64,000 nucleotides of DNA, taken from contig JAEVYU010000012.1 of assembly GCA_023392595.1 (NCBI GenBank), positions 62,001-126,000 on the forward strand. Direction: 5' to 3'. The position numbers were made by a program, and so were the translations under genes. Below the pieces are notes generated by a model, which worked only from the letters and a program-made list of their open reading frames with translations, was not told where the DNA came from and ran no database searches. Position 1 is the first letter of the stretch; every line of letters starts with the position of its first letter. The stretch is from Bacillota bacterium. Lineage in GTDB: Bacteria; Bacillota; UBA4882; UBA8346. Positions 25,745 through 34,106 of the stretch are shown here, one piece after another.

Positions 25745-26513
25745 CTTTCACGAAAGTCTCTTTCCAAGCTTTAAAAGGTAATTTCAACAGATAATCCAGC
25801 AAATAATCAAAAAACAATCCCAAAGCGATAACCACTAAAGTCCAGGCAAAAACCTTGTCGGTTTGCAAATAAACCCTGGCGGTATCCATTTGCGTCCCGA
25901 TTCCCCAAGCTGGATAGGCCAGGACTTCCGCCGCGATTAACACTTTCCAGGTAATACCCAAACCAGAACTGACTCCGGCAGTCAAAAAAGGAATTAATGA
26001 GGGCAAATAAACTTTAGTCAGCTGGCGCTTATAGCGGACCTGATAGGTTTGAACCATTTCTACCAACTGCCCGTCAACGGAACGGATACCCTCAATGATA
26101 TTTTGCACCACAATCGGGAAGGCCATCAAAAACGCGACAAAAATCGCTACATTATCCCGCTTAAACCAGATGAGCGCCAGAATAATCACTGAAATCACCG
26201 GCGTGCTGCGGAGCAGAATAATGATTGGCCGGAAAAAGGCGTGGATCGCCTGGTGTTGTCCTGCGGCTATCCCAATCATCAGACCCAACAATAAAGCAAC
26301 TCCAAACCCTACAAATCCCCGGCCCAAGGTGGCTCCAAGATGATGCCAAAAATCAAAAGTGGCTATCAATCCGGCAGCCTGCCTCAGTGCTTGCAGCGGG
26401 GTCGGCAAAATCAGCGGTAAACGGATGAAAGCGGCCGCCAGCTGCCATCCCATAATCATTACCACAATGGCTAGACCGCCAAACCAATTACGGTTGATAG
26501 AAGAAAGCTTCAT
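25725..26513 (-). CDS. NitT/TauT-type ABC transporter permease (SsuC-like)
   Basis: Inner-membrane permease of 262 residues with about six helices. The ATG is chosen for GGGAGGAAAGG upstream. The segment A-L-G-L-F-F-D-Y-L-L-D near the C-terminus and G-I-T-W-K-V-L-I-A-A-E-V-L-A in the loop are typical of SsuC/TauC proteins. The start overlaps the binding-protein gene by 26 bases, indicating translational coupling. Confidence 0.93.
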   Translation of the reverse strand: MKLSSINRNWFGGLAIVVMIMGWQLAAAFIRLPLILPTPLQALRQAAGLIATFDFWHHLGATLGRGFVGFGVALLLGLMIGIAAGQHQAIHAFFRPIIILLRSTPVISVIILALIWFKRDNVAIFVAFLMAFPIVVQNIIEGIRSVDGQLVEMVQTYQVRYKRQLTKVYLPSLIPFLTAGVSSGLGITWKVLIAAEVLAYPAWGIGTQMDTARVYLQTDKVFAWTLVVIALGLFFDYLLDYLLKLPFKAWKETFVKDAAAND

Positions 26514-27450
26514 CCGGCACCTTTCCTCCCACGGAATCCGGCGCAAAACCAACTAAGCGATCCAGAAAACTTTCAATAACCTTCCGGTATTTGTAAGCCT
26601 CGTCATATTTGAGATGAGTGCGCTCCAAACCTTTTTCAACGGATAGCGCTGAAATTTGGACATATTTTTCCGCCAAGATCCCGGCTTCCTTGGGATTACG
26701 ATTTGTCCAGTCAATGGAAGCAGCCAATCCCTTCAGAAAACTCCGGAGCGCTTCCGGGTGTTCTTTGGCAAATTGTTGCCGCACTACAATACAGGTTTGG
26801 GGGTAAGCGGTACTCTGTTTTTCCACCCGTTGCCATTCTTTTTGAAAGTCCAATATTACTTGCAAATGGTTGTTTTTCTCCAATACTTCGGTAACCCATG
26901 GCTCCGGCATGGCCGCCAAAGTTATTTTGCCGGCCGCCACCAGTTGCGCAATCTCAACCGAACTGGAGATATATTGAATCCGAACGTCTTTCTCCGGATC
27001 GAGGCCGTTCTTGCTGATTAGATAACGCAGTAAAATATCGGAAATAGCCCCTTTGGCCGAAACGTAAATTTCTTTGCCCCGCAGATCCTTCCAGCGACGG
27101 ATGGCTTTATCGCTGCTGACGATGTACATCAGCCCCCAGCCGATAATGGCCGCTACTTCGATCTTGACTCCCTTGTTATAAATCATAGCGGCAGTACTGA
27201 TAGGCAACCCCGCGATATCGGTCTCCCCGGCTATCAATTTGCCCACTGCCAAATCCGGGCTTTTTAAAACTTCGAAACTGGTTGGAGCCTTTAGGCTTGA
27301 GGGTTGGTCCATCATCCGCGCCATCGACAGGCCAATATTTCCTGCCAGCGCCGTCACTCTCACCGGCGTAGGGTTCTCGCACCAGACGGCGCCACCCCAT
27401 AAACAAAGCACCCACAACAAAACCGGCATAATCAGTAATCGCTTTTTCAT
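26488..27450 (-). CDS. NitT/TauT-type ABC transporter solute-binding protein
   Basis: Exported binding protein of 320 residues. The signal peptide (M-K-K-R-L-L-I-M-P, hydrophobic core, cleavage near V-W-C-E-N) has no proper lipobox. The type II periplasmic fold is seen in V-G-K-L-I-A-G-E-T-D-I-A-G-L-P and D-L-R-G-K-E-I-Y-V-S-A-K-G. Relatives bind sulfonates, nitrate, thiamine precursors or riboflavin-type compounds. No TPP, S-box or other riboswitch was recognised upstream, so the ligand stays open. GAAAGGTG precedes the ATG. Confidence 0.88.
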   Translation of the reverse strand: MKKRLLIMPVLLWVLCLWGGAVWCENPTPVRVTALAGNIGLSMARMMDQPSSLKAPTSFEVLKSPDLAVGKLIAGETDIAGLPISTAAMIYNKGVKIEVAAIIGWGLMYIVSSDKAIRRWKDLRGKEIYVSAKGAISDILLRYLISKNGLDPEKDVRIQYISSSVEIAQLVAAGKITLAAMPEPWVTEVLEKNNHLQVILDFQKEWQRVEKQSTAYPQTCIVVRQQFAKEHPEALRSFLKGLAASIDWTNRNPKEAGILAEKYVQISALSVEKGLERTHLKYDEAYKYRKVIESFLDRLVGFAPDSVGGKVPDEAFFYQP

Positions 27451-27531
27451 TCGGGATACACCTTTCTATCTTCCTAACTTCCCTTACTTTTACTTTGAAT
27501 TATAATCTTTTTTTGGAAAAGATCATAGTAT

Positions 27532-28884
27532 TTACTCTGTAAGCCCGTTATTTTTGATCACATCCCGGTACCAAGCGCCGCTTTTTTTGATACTGCGGCC
27601 TTGGGTAGCGTAATTGATTTTGACAATCCCGAATTTCTTGCTATAACCATAGGCCCATTCAAAGTTGTCCATCAGTGACCACAGGTAATAGCCATCCAAG
27701 CGCACTCCCTCTCCCAGCGCCCGATGAAGGGCCATCAAGTGCTGTTTTAAATAATCCAAGCGGTCATCATCGGCAACGATTCCTTTTTCGATTTGCTCAT
27801 CTTGAAAAGCCGCGCCGTTTTCGGTGATGAAAATACGGGGATTGCCGTAATCTTTCTTGATACGGAGCAAAAGGTCATAAATTCCCGCCGGATAAATTTC
27901 CCACTCCATGCCGGTATAGGCTGAATCTTCAGGGTTGATGTTCTGATATAGACCGGAGGAACCGAGGGCCGGGTGGCCAATCACTGCCCTTGAGTAATAA
28001 TTGATTCCTAAAAAGTCAACCGCAGCCCTTTTTATCAATTCCATGTCGCCGTTTTCAATAGCCGGCCCATTATATTTCCGGTGGTATAATTCTCCTATGT
28101 CTTCAGGGTAAACGCCCTTCAATACGGGGTCCAAAAACCAGCGGTTTTTTTCACCATCCGCCAATATAGCGGCTTTTTGGTCCTCCACCGAACTGGACGC
28201 CGGATAAGTTGGACTTAGATTCAGGGTAATCCCGATTTCCCCTTTGAAGTTCAATTGCCGGTATATCTCCACGGTTCCGGCATGAGCTACCAGCAAATGA
28301 TGGGCCACCTGTATTCCCAAAGCCATATCCCGCAATCCGGGAGCATGATGTCCCTCCGCATATCCGCAAATGGCGGACACCTGCGGTTCGTTGAAGGTAA
28401 TCCAGCGTCCAACCCGGTCCCCAAACCTTTGAAACGCCAATTTAGCGTAGTCCTCAAATGCTTCCACGGTTGAGCGGGTTCCCCATCCCCCCTGGTCTTG
28501 CAATGCCTGGGGCAAATCCCAGTGATACAATGTAGCCGCAGGTTCTATCCCCGCCTCCAGCAGTTCATCAATTAACCGGTTATAAAAATCCACTCCCCTG
28601 GTGTTTATAGAACCTTTACCATCTGGAAAAATTCTAGGCCAGGCAATGGAAAACCGGTAAGATTTCAGTCCTAATTCCTTCATCAGCAAAACATCTTCCC
28701 GGTAACGATGATAATGGTCGCAAGCGATATCGCCGGTATCTCCCCGGTAAACTTTCCCGGGCGTATGACTAAAGCGGTCCCAGATGCTCTCGCCGCGTCC
28801 ATCTTCGTTTACCGCCCCTTCGATTTGATAAGCGGCGGTGGCTGCCCCCCAGATAAATTCTTTTGGAAAAATAAATTGGGTCAT
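27532..28884 (-). CDS. GH1 beta-glucosidase
   Basis: Cytoplasmic retaining beta-glucosidase of 450 residues. ATG 28884 has AAGGAGA seven bases upstream, and the family start F-P-x-x-F-I-W-G-A-A-T-A-A-Y-Q-I-E-G follows directly. A longer frame upstream is not used. Acid/base Glu is in T-F-N-E-P near residue 165 and nucleophile Glu in I-T-E-N-G near 353. W-S-L-M-D-N-F-E-W is conserved. There is no signal peptide. It lies behind the terminator of the GH43 gene, so it has its own promoter, near an inverted repeat at 29010-29043. It completes breakdown of imported oligosaccharides. Confidence 0.95.
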   Translation of the reverse strand: MTQFIFPKEFIWGAATAAYQIEGAVNEDGRGESIWDRFSHTPGKVYRGDTGDIACDHYHRYREDVLLMKELGLKSYRFSIAWPRIFPDGKGSINTRGVDFYNRLIDELLEAGIEPAATLYHWDLPQALQDQGGWGTRSTVEAFEDYAKLAFQRFGDRVGRWITFNEPQVSAICGYAEGHHAPGLRDMALGIQVAHHLLVAHAGTVEIYRQLNFKGEIGITLNLSPTYPASSSVEDQKAAILADGEKNRWFLDPVLKGVYPEDIGELYHRKYNGPAIENGDMELIKRAAVDFLGINYYSRAVIGHPALGSSGLYQNINPEDSAYTGMEWEIYPAGIYDLLLRIKKDYGNPRIFITENGAAFQDEQIEKGIVADDDRLDYLKQHLMALHRALGEGVRLDGYYLWSLMDNFEWAYGYSKKFGIVKINYATQGRSIKKSGAWYRDVIKNNGLTE

Positions 28885-29009
28885 TGGATTCTCTCCTTGG
28901 AAAAGATTTTGGCGATTTTTTCTTTTGTTGTTTGATTTATGTATAATTATATTGATAAAATGACTCTTGTACATTCATTTTTTTGTGTTTTTTCTTCAAA
29001 TTTTTTACC

Positions 29010-29043
29010 CTATTGAATCGCACCTGCGAATGATATTCAATAG
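29010..29043. promoter_or_regulatory. Inverted repeat upstream of the GH1 gene
   Basis: CTATTGAAT (29010-29018) and ATTCAATAG (29035-29043) are perfect inverted repeats 16 bases apart. A third partial half (CTATTGATT) lies at 29050-29058. Could be an operator or an RNA hairpin. No regulator can be assigned. Confidence 0.45.
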
Positions 29044-29074
29044 AGTATTCTATTGATTAATGAAAAGAAAATAT

Positions 29075-29102
29075 AAAAAAAGTGCCGGATCAGATCCAAC
29101 AC
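29075..29102 (-). terminator. Intrinsic terminator after the GH43 gene
   Basis: On the minus strand a 10-bp stem with two G-U pairs (GTGTTGGATC with GATCCGGCAC) is followed by seven T. Confidence 0.82.
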
Positions 29103-29136
29103 TACAATGCTCTTCATAATGAATTTCGCTGAAACT

Positions 29137-30711
29137 TTACTGTCCTTCATACTCAAACCAGTCAAAATCGGCAAAACCGGCAGGGGGATTGCCATTACTG
29201 GAAGCAAATAATCCAATCAAGGTCCCCACAAATCCTCCGGCAACATCGGTACTAAGGATTCTGCCATCTATATTTTCAACCAACGCCCGATAGCGCTGTC
29301 CATCGTTGCCATAATAGAAACTATATTCTTGTCCGACAGCCTTTACTTTCAAATAAATCCGGGCAGAGGGATAAACATCCTCCGCTAAAACCGTCTCCAC
29401 ACCTTTTTCACATTTTACCAGGCGGATTCGGTTTTGTTCCTCCATCTTGAAAGGTGCCGCCAGTTCAAAACGGAAATGGAACTCATTACTTTGAATCACT
29501 GCCAAGCCTGCCGTCTCCTCCGGATGAAATTGAAATTCCATCACCGTGGCGGCTTCAAAACGAATATGTTGTTGACGCCGTCCGATAAAGCTCGGATTTG
29601 CCAATTCCGTAAGTTTTTCCGGTTTCGTGAAAAGCCGTAAATGGCCCGGCCTTTCTTTCAAACTCCAAAAGGATTTCCGGGGAGTACGCAATACCTGCCA
29701 AATTAACTCCAGTGATTCCTTATTAAAATCATCCCGGATTTCCCTGGATTCGACATTCTGAAAAGGGAGATCCGGTGAAGGATAAGTGAGTTCGACCCGC
29801 CCGTTTCCCGGACTTACCACCGGCCAGTTGTCTTCCCAAACCACCGGTATTAAAAAAGTTTCCCGGCCTAAATTACGGTAGTATCCTCCATAAGGCCTGG
29901 ACCCTAAAGCAACCATCCACCACTCACCATTCTGGGTTTGAACCAGATCCCCATGGCCCATATTTTGGATTGGATAATCCTTCCCCAACTGGCGATGGGT
30001 TAAAACCGGGTTCCCGGGATTGCCTTCATAGGGCCCGGTAATTTGCCGGCTGCGGGCAACCGTAATGGAATGATGATAATCCGTCCCGCCCTCCGAAATC
30101 ATTAAATAATACCAGCCGTCTTTCAAATATAAATGAGGACCTTCCGGCCACACTACATCCCGCATCGCGCCGCGCCATAAAGGGTAAACGCCGCCGCTCA
30201 GTTTCATCTTATTCAAATCCAGTTCCTGCAACCAAATTTCCCAGTTGCCGAAATATTTCGGCCCCTCGGGGATTGGTTTTGTCCCAACATAATAAGCTTT
30301 TCCATCTTCTTGAAAAAACAGTGACGGGTCGATTCCCGGCGCATCAGGCAACCAGAAAGGATCGGACCACGGACCCGCCGGATTGCCGGCAGTGACCAGA
30401 AAATTGCCACCCTTGGTGATATTGGTGGTAATCAAATAAAAAGTTCCCTGATGATACCGGATGGTAGGGGCATAGATGCCCTCCGAATGGCCAACTCCAT
30501 CCAAATCCAGTTGCGATGGCCGGTTCAAGGCAAAGCTGATTTGCTCCCAATGAACCAAATCCCGGCTGTGAAAAACCGGTACCCCGGGAAAATAAGCAAA
30601 AGTCGAAGTCACCAGATAATAATCTCCAGCCACTCTACAAATGGATGGATCCGGGTAAAAACCGGGCAGGATGGGATTTATGAAAAGCTGTTTATGATTT
30701 GGAACATCCAT
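29137..30711 (-). CDS. GH43 beta-xylosidase/alpha-L-arabinofuranosidase
   Basis: Inverting glycosidase of 524 residues acting on xylo-oligosaccharides or arabinosyl side chains. The catalytic base Asp is in F-Y-P-D-P-S-I near residue 21, the pKa-modulating Asp in G-I-D-P-S-L, and the acid Glu in W-P-E-G-P-H. The five-bladed propeller covers about 1-320, and a C-terminal beta-sandwich (about 325-520) is typical of the XynB-like subgroup. No signal peptide, so it acts on imported sugars. AAGGATGAG precedes the ATG. It ends the GH3-transporter-GH43 operon with a terminator behind it. Confidence 0.94.
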   Translation of the reverse strand: MDVPNHKQLFINPILPGFYPDPSICRVAGDYYLVTSTFAYFPGVPVFHSRDLVHWEQISFALNRPSQLDLDGVGHSEGIYAPTIRYHQGTFYLITTNITKGGNFLVTAGNPAGPWSDPFWLPDAPGIDPSLFFQEDGKAYYVGTKPIPEGPKYFGNWEIWLQELDLNKMKLSGGVYPLWRGAMRDVVWPEGPHLYLKDGWYYLMISEGGTDYHHSITVARSRQITGPYEGNPGNPVLTHRQLGKDYPIQNMGHGDLVQTQNGEWWMVALGSRPYGGYYRNLGRETFLIPVVWEDNWPVVSPGNGRVELTYPSPDLPFQNVESREIRDDFNKESLELIWQVLRTPRKSFWSLKERPGHLRLFTKPEKLTELANPSFIGRRQQHIRFEAATVMEFQFHPEETAGLAVIQSNEFHFRFELAAPFKMEEQNRIRLVKCEKGVETVLAEDVYPSARIYLKVKAVGQEYSFYYGNDGQRYRALVENIDGRILSTDVAGGFVGTLIGLFASSNGNPPAGFADFDWFEYEGQ

Positions 30712-30753
30712 AGCGACTCATCCTTACAGTAGTCATTAAGGCGGAATTCAACA

Positions 30754-31629
30754 CTACCCTTTCAAAGCCCCGGCCAACGTCCCTTTTATAATCCAGCGAT
30801 GGCCTAAAATATATAGCAGGATCGTTGGGGCTGCGGCAATGATTGCTGCAGCGGCATACCTCGGCATATTGTCTACGCCATAGGAGTTAAGAAACTGGGC
30901 TATCCTCAACTGCATGGTAAAGAGCTTTTGACTGTTTATTAAAATTAAGCTCAATAAATAATCACTCCAAGCTCCGATAAAAACAAGCATAACTGCCAGA
31001 ACAGTGGCCGGTTTAGCCAGCGGTAACATGATTCGAAAAAAAGTACTCATATGTCCGGCGCCATCGATTTTTGCCGCTTCCGCCAGTTCGCCGGGGAGAC
31101 TTTGGAAGAAGGAACGATATATGATGGTCCAAAATGGGATACCAAAGGCGGTCAGCGGCAAAAAAAGACCGGGCAAGGTATCGGTTAGGTTCATTTGCGA
31201 ACATAATTTATAGAGTGGAATTAAAATCATCAGATTCGGTACGAAATAACCGGCCAAGATACAATAAAACACCACTTCCGTGACTTTGTTCCGATAACGG
31301 GCAAAAATGTAACCCGCCATTGCCGCCGACGGAACCGTACAGAAAACCGTACCCAAACATACAATGAACGTATTGATTAAACCTTGGTCGATTCGCACCG
31401 CTATCCAGGCTTCTACAAAATTAATCCACCGGATTTGCGTAGGTAAGCTCCAGGGATTATAAGAACATTCCAGCCGGGTCTTGAATACAAAAAGCCAGGG
31501 CATCAGCAGCGGTAAGATAACCGTCAAGGCCAGTAAAATCAGAACAACGGTAATTGCAACCCCTGCAATCGTCGGACGATTTCGGACGGATTGTTCCTGG
31601 CGGTTTGTTCCAGTCGATGAATTGCTCAT
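30754..31629 (-). CDS. ABC sugar transporter permease, MalG type
   Basis: CUT1 permease of 291 residues. The EAA loop reads G-E-L-A-E-A-A-K-I-D-G-A-G and then I-M-L-P-L-A-K-P, and the C-terminus is G-T-L-A-G-A-L-K-G. The ATG overlaps the stop of the partner permease by one base (TGATG), with AAGGTGA upstream. The N-terminus has about 20 polar residues before the first helix. Part of the xylo-oligosaccharide importer. Confidence 0.94.
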   Translation of the reverse strand: MSNSSTGTNRQEQSVRNRPTIAGVAITVVLILLALTVILPLLMPWLFVFKTRLECSYNPWSLPTQIRWINFVEAWIAVRIDQGLINTFIVCLGTVFCTVPSAAMAGYIFARYRNKVTEVVFYCILAGYFVPNLMILIPLYKLCSQMNLTDTLPGLFLPLTAFGIPFWTIIYRSFFQSLPGELAEAAKIDGAGHMSTFFRIMLPLAKPATVLAVMLVFIGAWSDYLLSLILINSQKLFTMQLRIAQFLNSYGVDNMPRYAAAAIIAAAPTILLYILGHRWIIKGTLAGALKG

Positions 31630-32564
31630 CAAATGTCACCTTCTTTTCTTTGCCAAGAGAATTGGACTACGGTAAAGATCAACGAGAGCAGGAAGATCAC
31701 CACACCGACTGCAGCCGCTTTCCCATATTGCCAATTTACAAAACCTTGTTTATAAAGAACAATTCCCAGAGTGGTCGTGGCGTAACCCGGACCGCCATTG
31801 GTGAGCAGAAATGGCAATTCCATAAGCTTCAAGCTACCAACGATGCTCAATATGGCACAAATGCGGATTGGATAGGCAACCATCGGCAATACTATCGCTC
31901 TTGCATATTGCCACCGGTTGGCGCCATCCAGTTGAGAGGCTTCGTAAATATCCTTGGGTATCTGTTCGATGTTCGCCATCAGATAAATGATATTGAACCC
32001 GGAGTAAGCCCAGGTAGCGACGGTAAAAACGGACCAGAAAACGATATTGGGGTCCCCTAGAAAGTCTATTTTCGCAAGCCAATCCCAATGAAATTTGGCG
32101 GAAAGGGAGGCAATAATACCGAAGTTTGGCGCAAACATGAACCGTCCCAACATTGCCACAATCGCCGAGGGCAATATCGAAGCCAGGTAATAAACGGCCC
32201 GTAGCGGATTGGTAACCTTATTCCGGTAAGTGGACAAAGCAAAGGCGACAAAGAAAGCTAAAGGGATCTGAATGACCACGCTCCAGAATGCCCAGGCCAA
32301 AACATGAACCAAACCGGCTTGAAATTCTTCATCCGCAAATAGCCTGACATAATTATCCAATCCCGTGAAGACACTTGCTCCGAGGCCGCTGGTGCGGGTG
32401 AAGGACAAATGGAATGTTTCTTCAATCGGATAGTACATGAAAATAACGAGGAACAATATGGCCGGCAAAAGGAATCCCGTTTTAAAGCAGATGGAATTCC
32501 AATCCCGCTTTTTTTTATTTATCTCACGCGATGGCAAACCTCTTACACTAGCACTCTCTTGCAT
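31629..32564 (-). CDS. ABC sugar transporter permease, MalF type
   Basis: CUT1 permease of 311 residues. ATG 32564 has GAGGTG about seven bases upstream. A longer frame runs into the leader hairpin and is not used. Six helices begin near residue 25 (F-L-L-P-A-I-L-F-L-V). The EAA loop is D-I-Y-E-A-S-Q-L-D-G-A-N then I-V-L-P-M-V-A-Y-P. A hairpin (32652-32684) lies between this gene and the binding-protein gene. Confidence 0.94.
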   Translation of the reverse strand: MQESASVRGLPSREINKKKRDWNSICFKTGFLLPAILFLVIFMYYPIEETFHLSFTRTSGLGASVFTGLDNYVRLFADEEFQAGLVHVLAWAFWSVVIQIPLAFFVAFALSTYRNKVTNPLRAVYYLASILPSAIVAMLGRFMFAPNFGIIASLSAKFHWDWLAKIDFLGDPNIVFWSVFTVATWAYSGFNIIYLMANIEQIPKDIYEASQLDGANRWQYARAIVLPMVAYPIRICAILSIVGSLKLMELPFLLTNGGPGYATTTLGIVLYKQGFVNWQYGKAAAVGVVIFLLSLIFTVVQFSWQRKEGDI

Positions 32565-32651
32565 TCCCAACACCTCAATGTCTTTCAAATTATCATATTT
32601 CCGGGGTGAGAAAGTAATCCGGGTTACTGGTTTTTCTCCCATACATAAGCC

Positions 32652-32684
32652 GGCGGAGGGCAGATACAGATCCACCCCTCCGCC
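32652..32684 (-). promoter_or_regulatory. Intra-operon hairpin between binding-protein and permease genes
   Basis: Perfect 9-bp stem, forward GGCGGAGGG (32652-32660) with CCCTCCGCC (32676-32684), and no U tract. Placed like the malE-malF repeat of E. coli, it may protect the upstream message or reduce read-through so that binding protein exceeds permease. Confidence 0.55.
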
Positions 32685-32708
32685 AACTACTGTTACAGAC
32701 AGAATTAC

Positions 32709-33965
32709 TTACTTTTTAACCGGACCCATACTTTCTTCCACCAAAGATTCATATGTGGTAAAGGCTTTCTTAACATCGGCATCGGGGAGGAAAATATTCT
32801 GCATTGTGTCTTTCAATGGATTGGTTACCATCGGCGGCAAATCTTGATCCCACCAGAATTGGACCGCTTTGGCTTTGCCAAATACTTCGGAAGCCATCCC
32901 AGTTATAGGATTACGCGCTTTCACACCCGGTACGGAACAGATACGACCAGGTTCAGCCGAACAAGCTTCCACACTCATCGCATACTTCAAGAAGCGCACA
33001 ACCACATCCTTCTTATTCGCTGCCGCTTTAGTAACGGTAAAAGCGATATCAGGCATACCCATGACATCGGTAATTGCGCCCTTGCCGCCTTTCATTTCCG
33101 GGAAAGCAAAAAACCCGATGGTTTGATCGGTAAATTCCTTGTTGGCGTATTGAGCGCACATCCAGGAACCTGTTATATGCATAGCGGCTTTACCGGTAGC
33201 CATCAGCTGTTGGGAATCGTTATAGGCCTCACCCAGGGGTTTGTCACCGAAATAACCCTTTTTCGCCCATTCCTGGTATTTCTGAGCGGCTTTAATAAAT
33301 TCAGGACTGTTGAAAGGAATCTTCCGGGCGCTGGCGTCATCGAAAACCTTAACGCCGCCGCTCCGATCGGTTAAATACATAAACAATGCCAAAACCGGCC
33401 ATTTATCTCTAGCGCCGCAGGCAAAAGGCTGAATGCCTTTACTCTTTAATGTATCGGCTACGTTTTCCAATTGGTCGATGGTAGTCGGTACCGTCAAATT
33501 ATATTTTTTAAACAAGCCTTGATTGTAAAATACGCCGGCGACGGCAAAGAACGGGGACACTCCATAGATCTTGCCTTTCCAGGTCATCGCTTGTTGTGCG
33601 GCTGAGCTACCGGGGATAGATTTAAGTTCTTTGGTCAGATCGAGCAACCGGCCAGCGTCGGCATAACTGCCCATAGTAGAACCGCCCCAACCTTGGAAAA
33701 TGTCGGGAAGATCTTTATTATTGGCCATAGCGACTTTGGTTTTGTCCATCAGTCCGGGATCGCCCAAGGCGATGTACTCCACGTTGATATTAGAATTCTT
33801 GGCCTTAAAATTATTAATCAGCGCTTTAATATAAGCATGGTCAGCACCATCATCGGTAAGATCACGGCCCCAAACGGTAAGGGTAACTTTGGGAGCAGCA
33901 TAAACCGGAATCAATAAGGCAACCATCAAAGCAAACAAGCAACAAATTAAAACTACTTTTTTCAT
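32709..33965 (-). CDS. ABC sugar transporter solute-binding protein (family 1)
   Basis: Exported binding protein of 418 residues. The signal peptide M-K-K-V-V-L-I then a hydrophobic core is cleaved near V-Y-A-A-P, with no lipobox at the cleavage point. The mature start V-T-L-T-V-W-G and the P-D-I-F-Q-G-W-G-G segment are typical. GGAGG lies before the ATG. Flanking GH3, GH43 and GH1 genes suggest xylo-oligosaccharides or related hemicellulose fragments as ligand. No cognate ATPase gene is nearby. Confidence 0.93.
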   Translation of the reverse strand: MKKVVLICCLFALMVALLIPVYAAPKVTLTVWGRDLTDDGADHAYIKALINNFKAKNSNINVEYIALGDPGLMDKTKVAMANNKDLPDIFQGWGGSTMGSYADAGRLLDLTKELKSIPGSSAAQQAMTWKGKIYGVSPFFAVAGVFYNQGLFKKYNLTVPTTIDQLENVADTLKSKGIQPFACGARDKWPVLALFMYLTDRSGGVKVFDDASARKIPFNSPEFIKAAQKYQEWAKKGYFGDKPLGEAYNDSQQLMATGKAAMHITGSWMCAQYANKEFTDQTIGFFAFPEMKGGKGAITDVMGMPDIAFTVTKAAANKKDVVVRFLKYAMSVEACSAEPGRICSVPGVKARNPITGMASEVFGKAKAVQFWWDQDLPPMVTNPLKDTMQNIFLPDADVKKAFTTYESLVEESMGPVKK

Positions 33966-34106
33966 CCTTCTTTTCCTCCATTCTTTTCTCTTTCATCAAA
34001 TTCAAACCGATGCCACCATCATTCGCTTGGATTCCTCACCTCCCAAATATATCCTTCATTTTCCATATATGTTTTTATTTCCAACACGCATCTGAGATAC
34101 CAGAAA

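Noticed and set aside
25034..27450. Assignment of the NitT/TauT importer to thiamine precursors or sulfonates
   Set aside because: No TPP or other riboswitch and no sulfonate or thiamine gene is adjacent, so naming a substrate would be a guess.
32844..33374. Plus-strand open frame of 176 codons inside the sugar-binding protein gene
   Set aside because: Antisense to a well-supported gene, no family features and no ribosome binding site.
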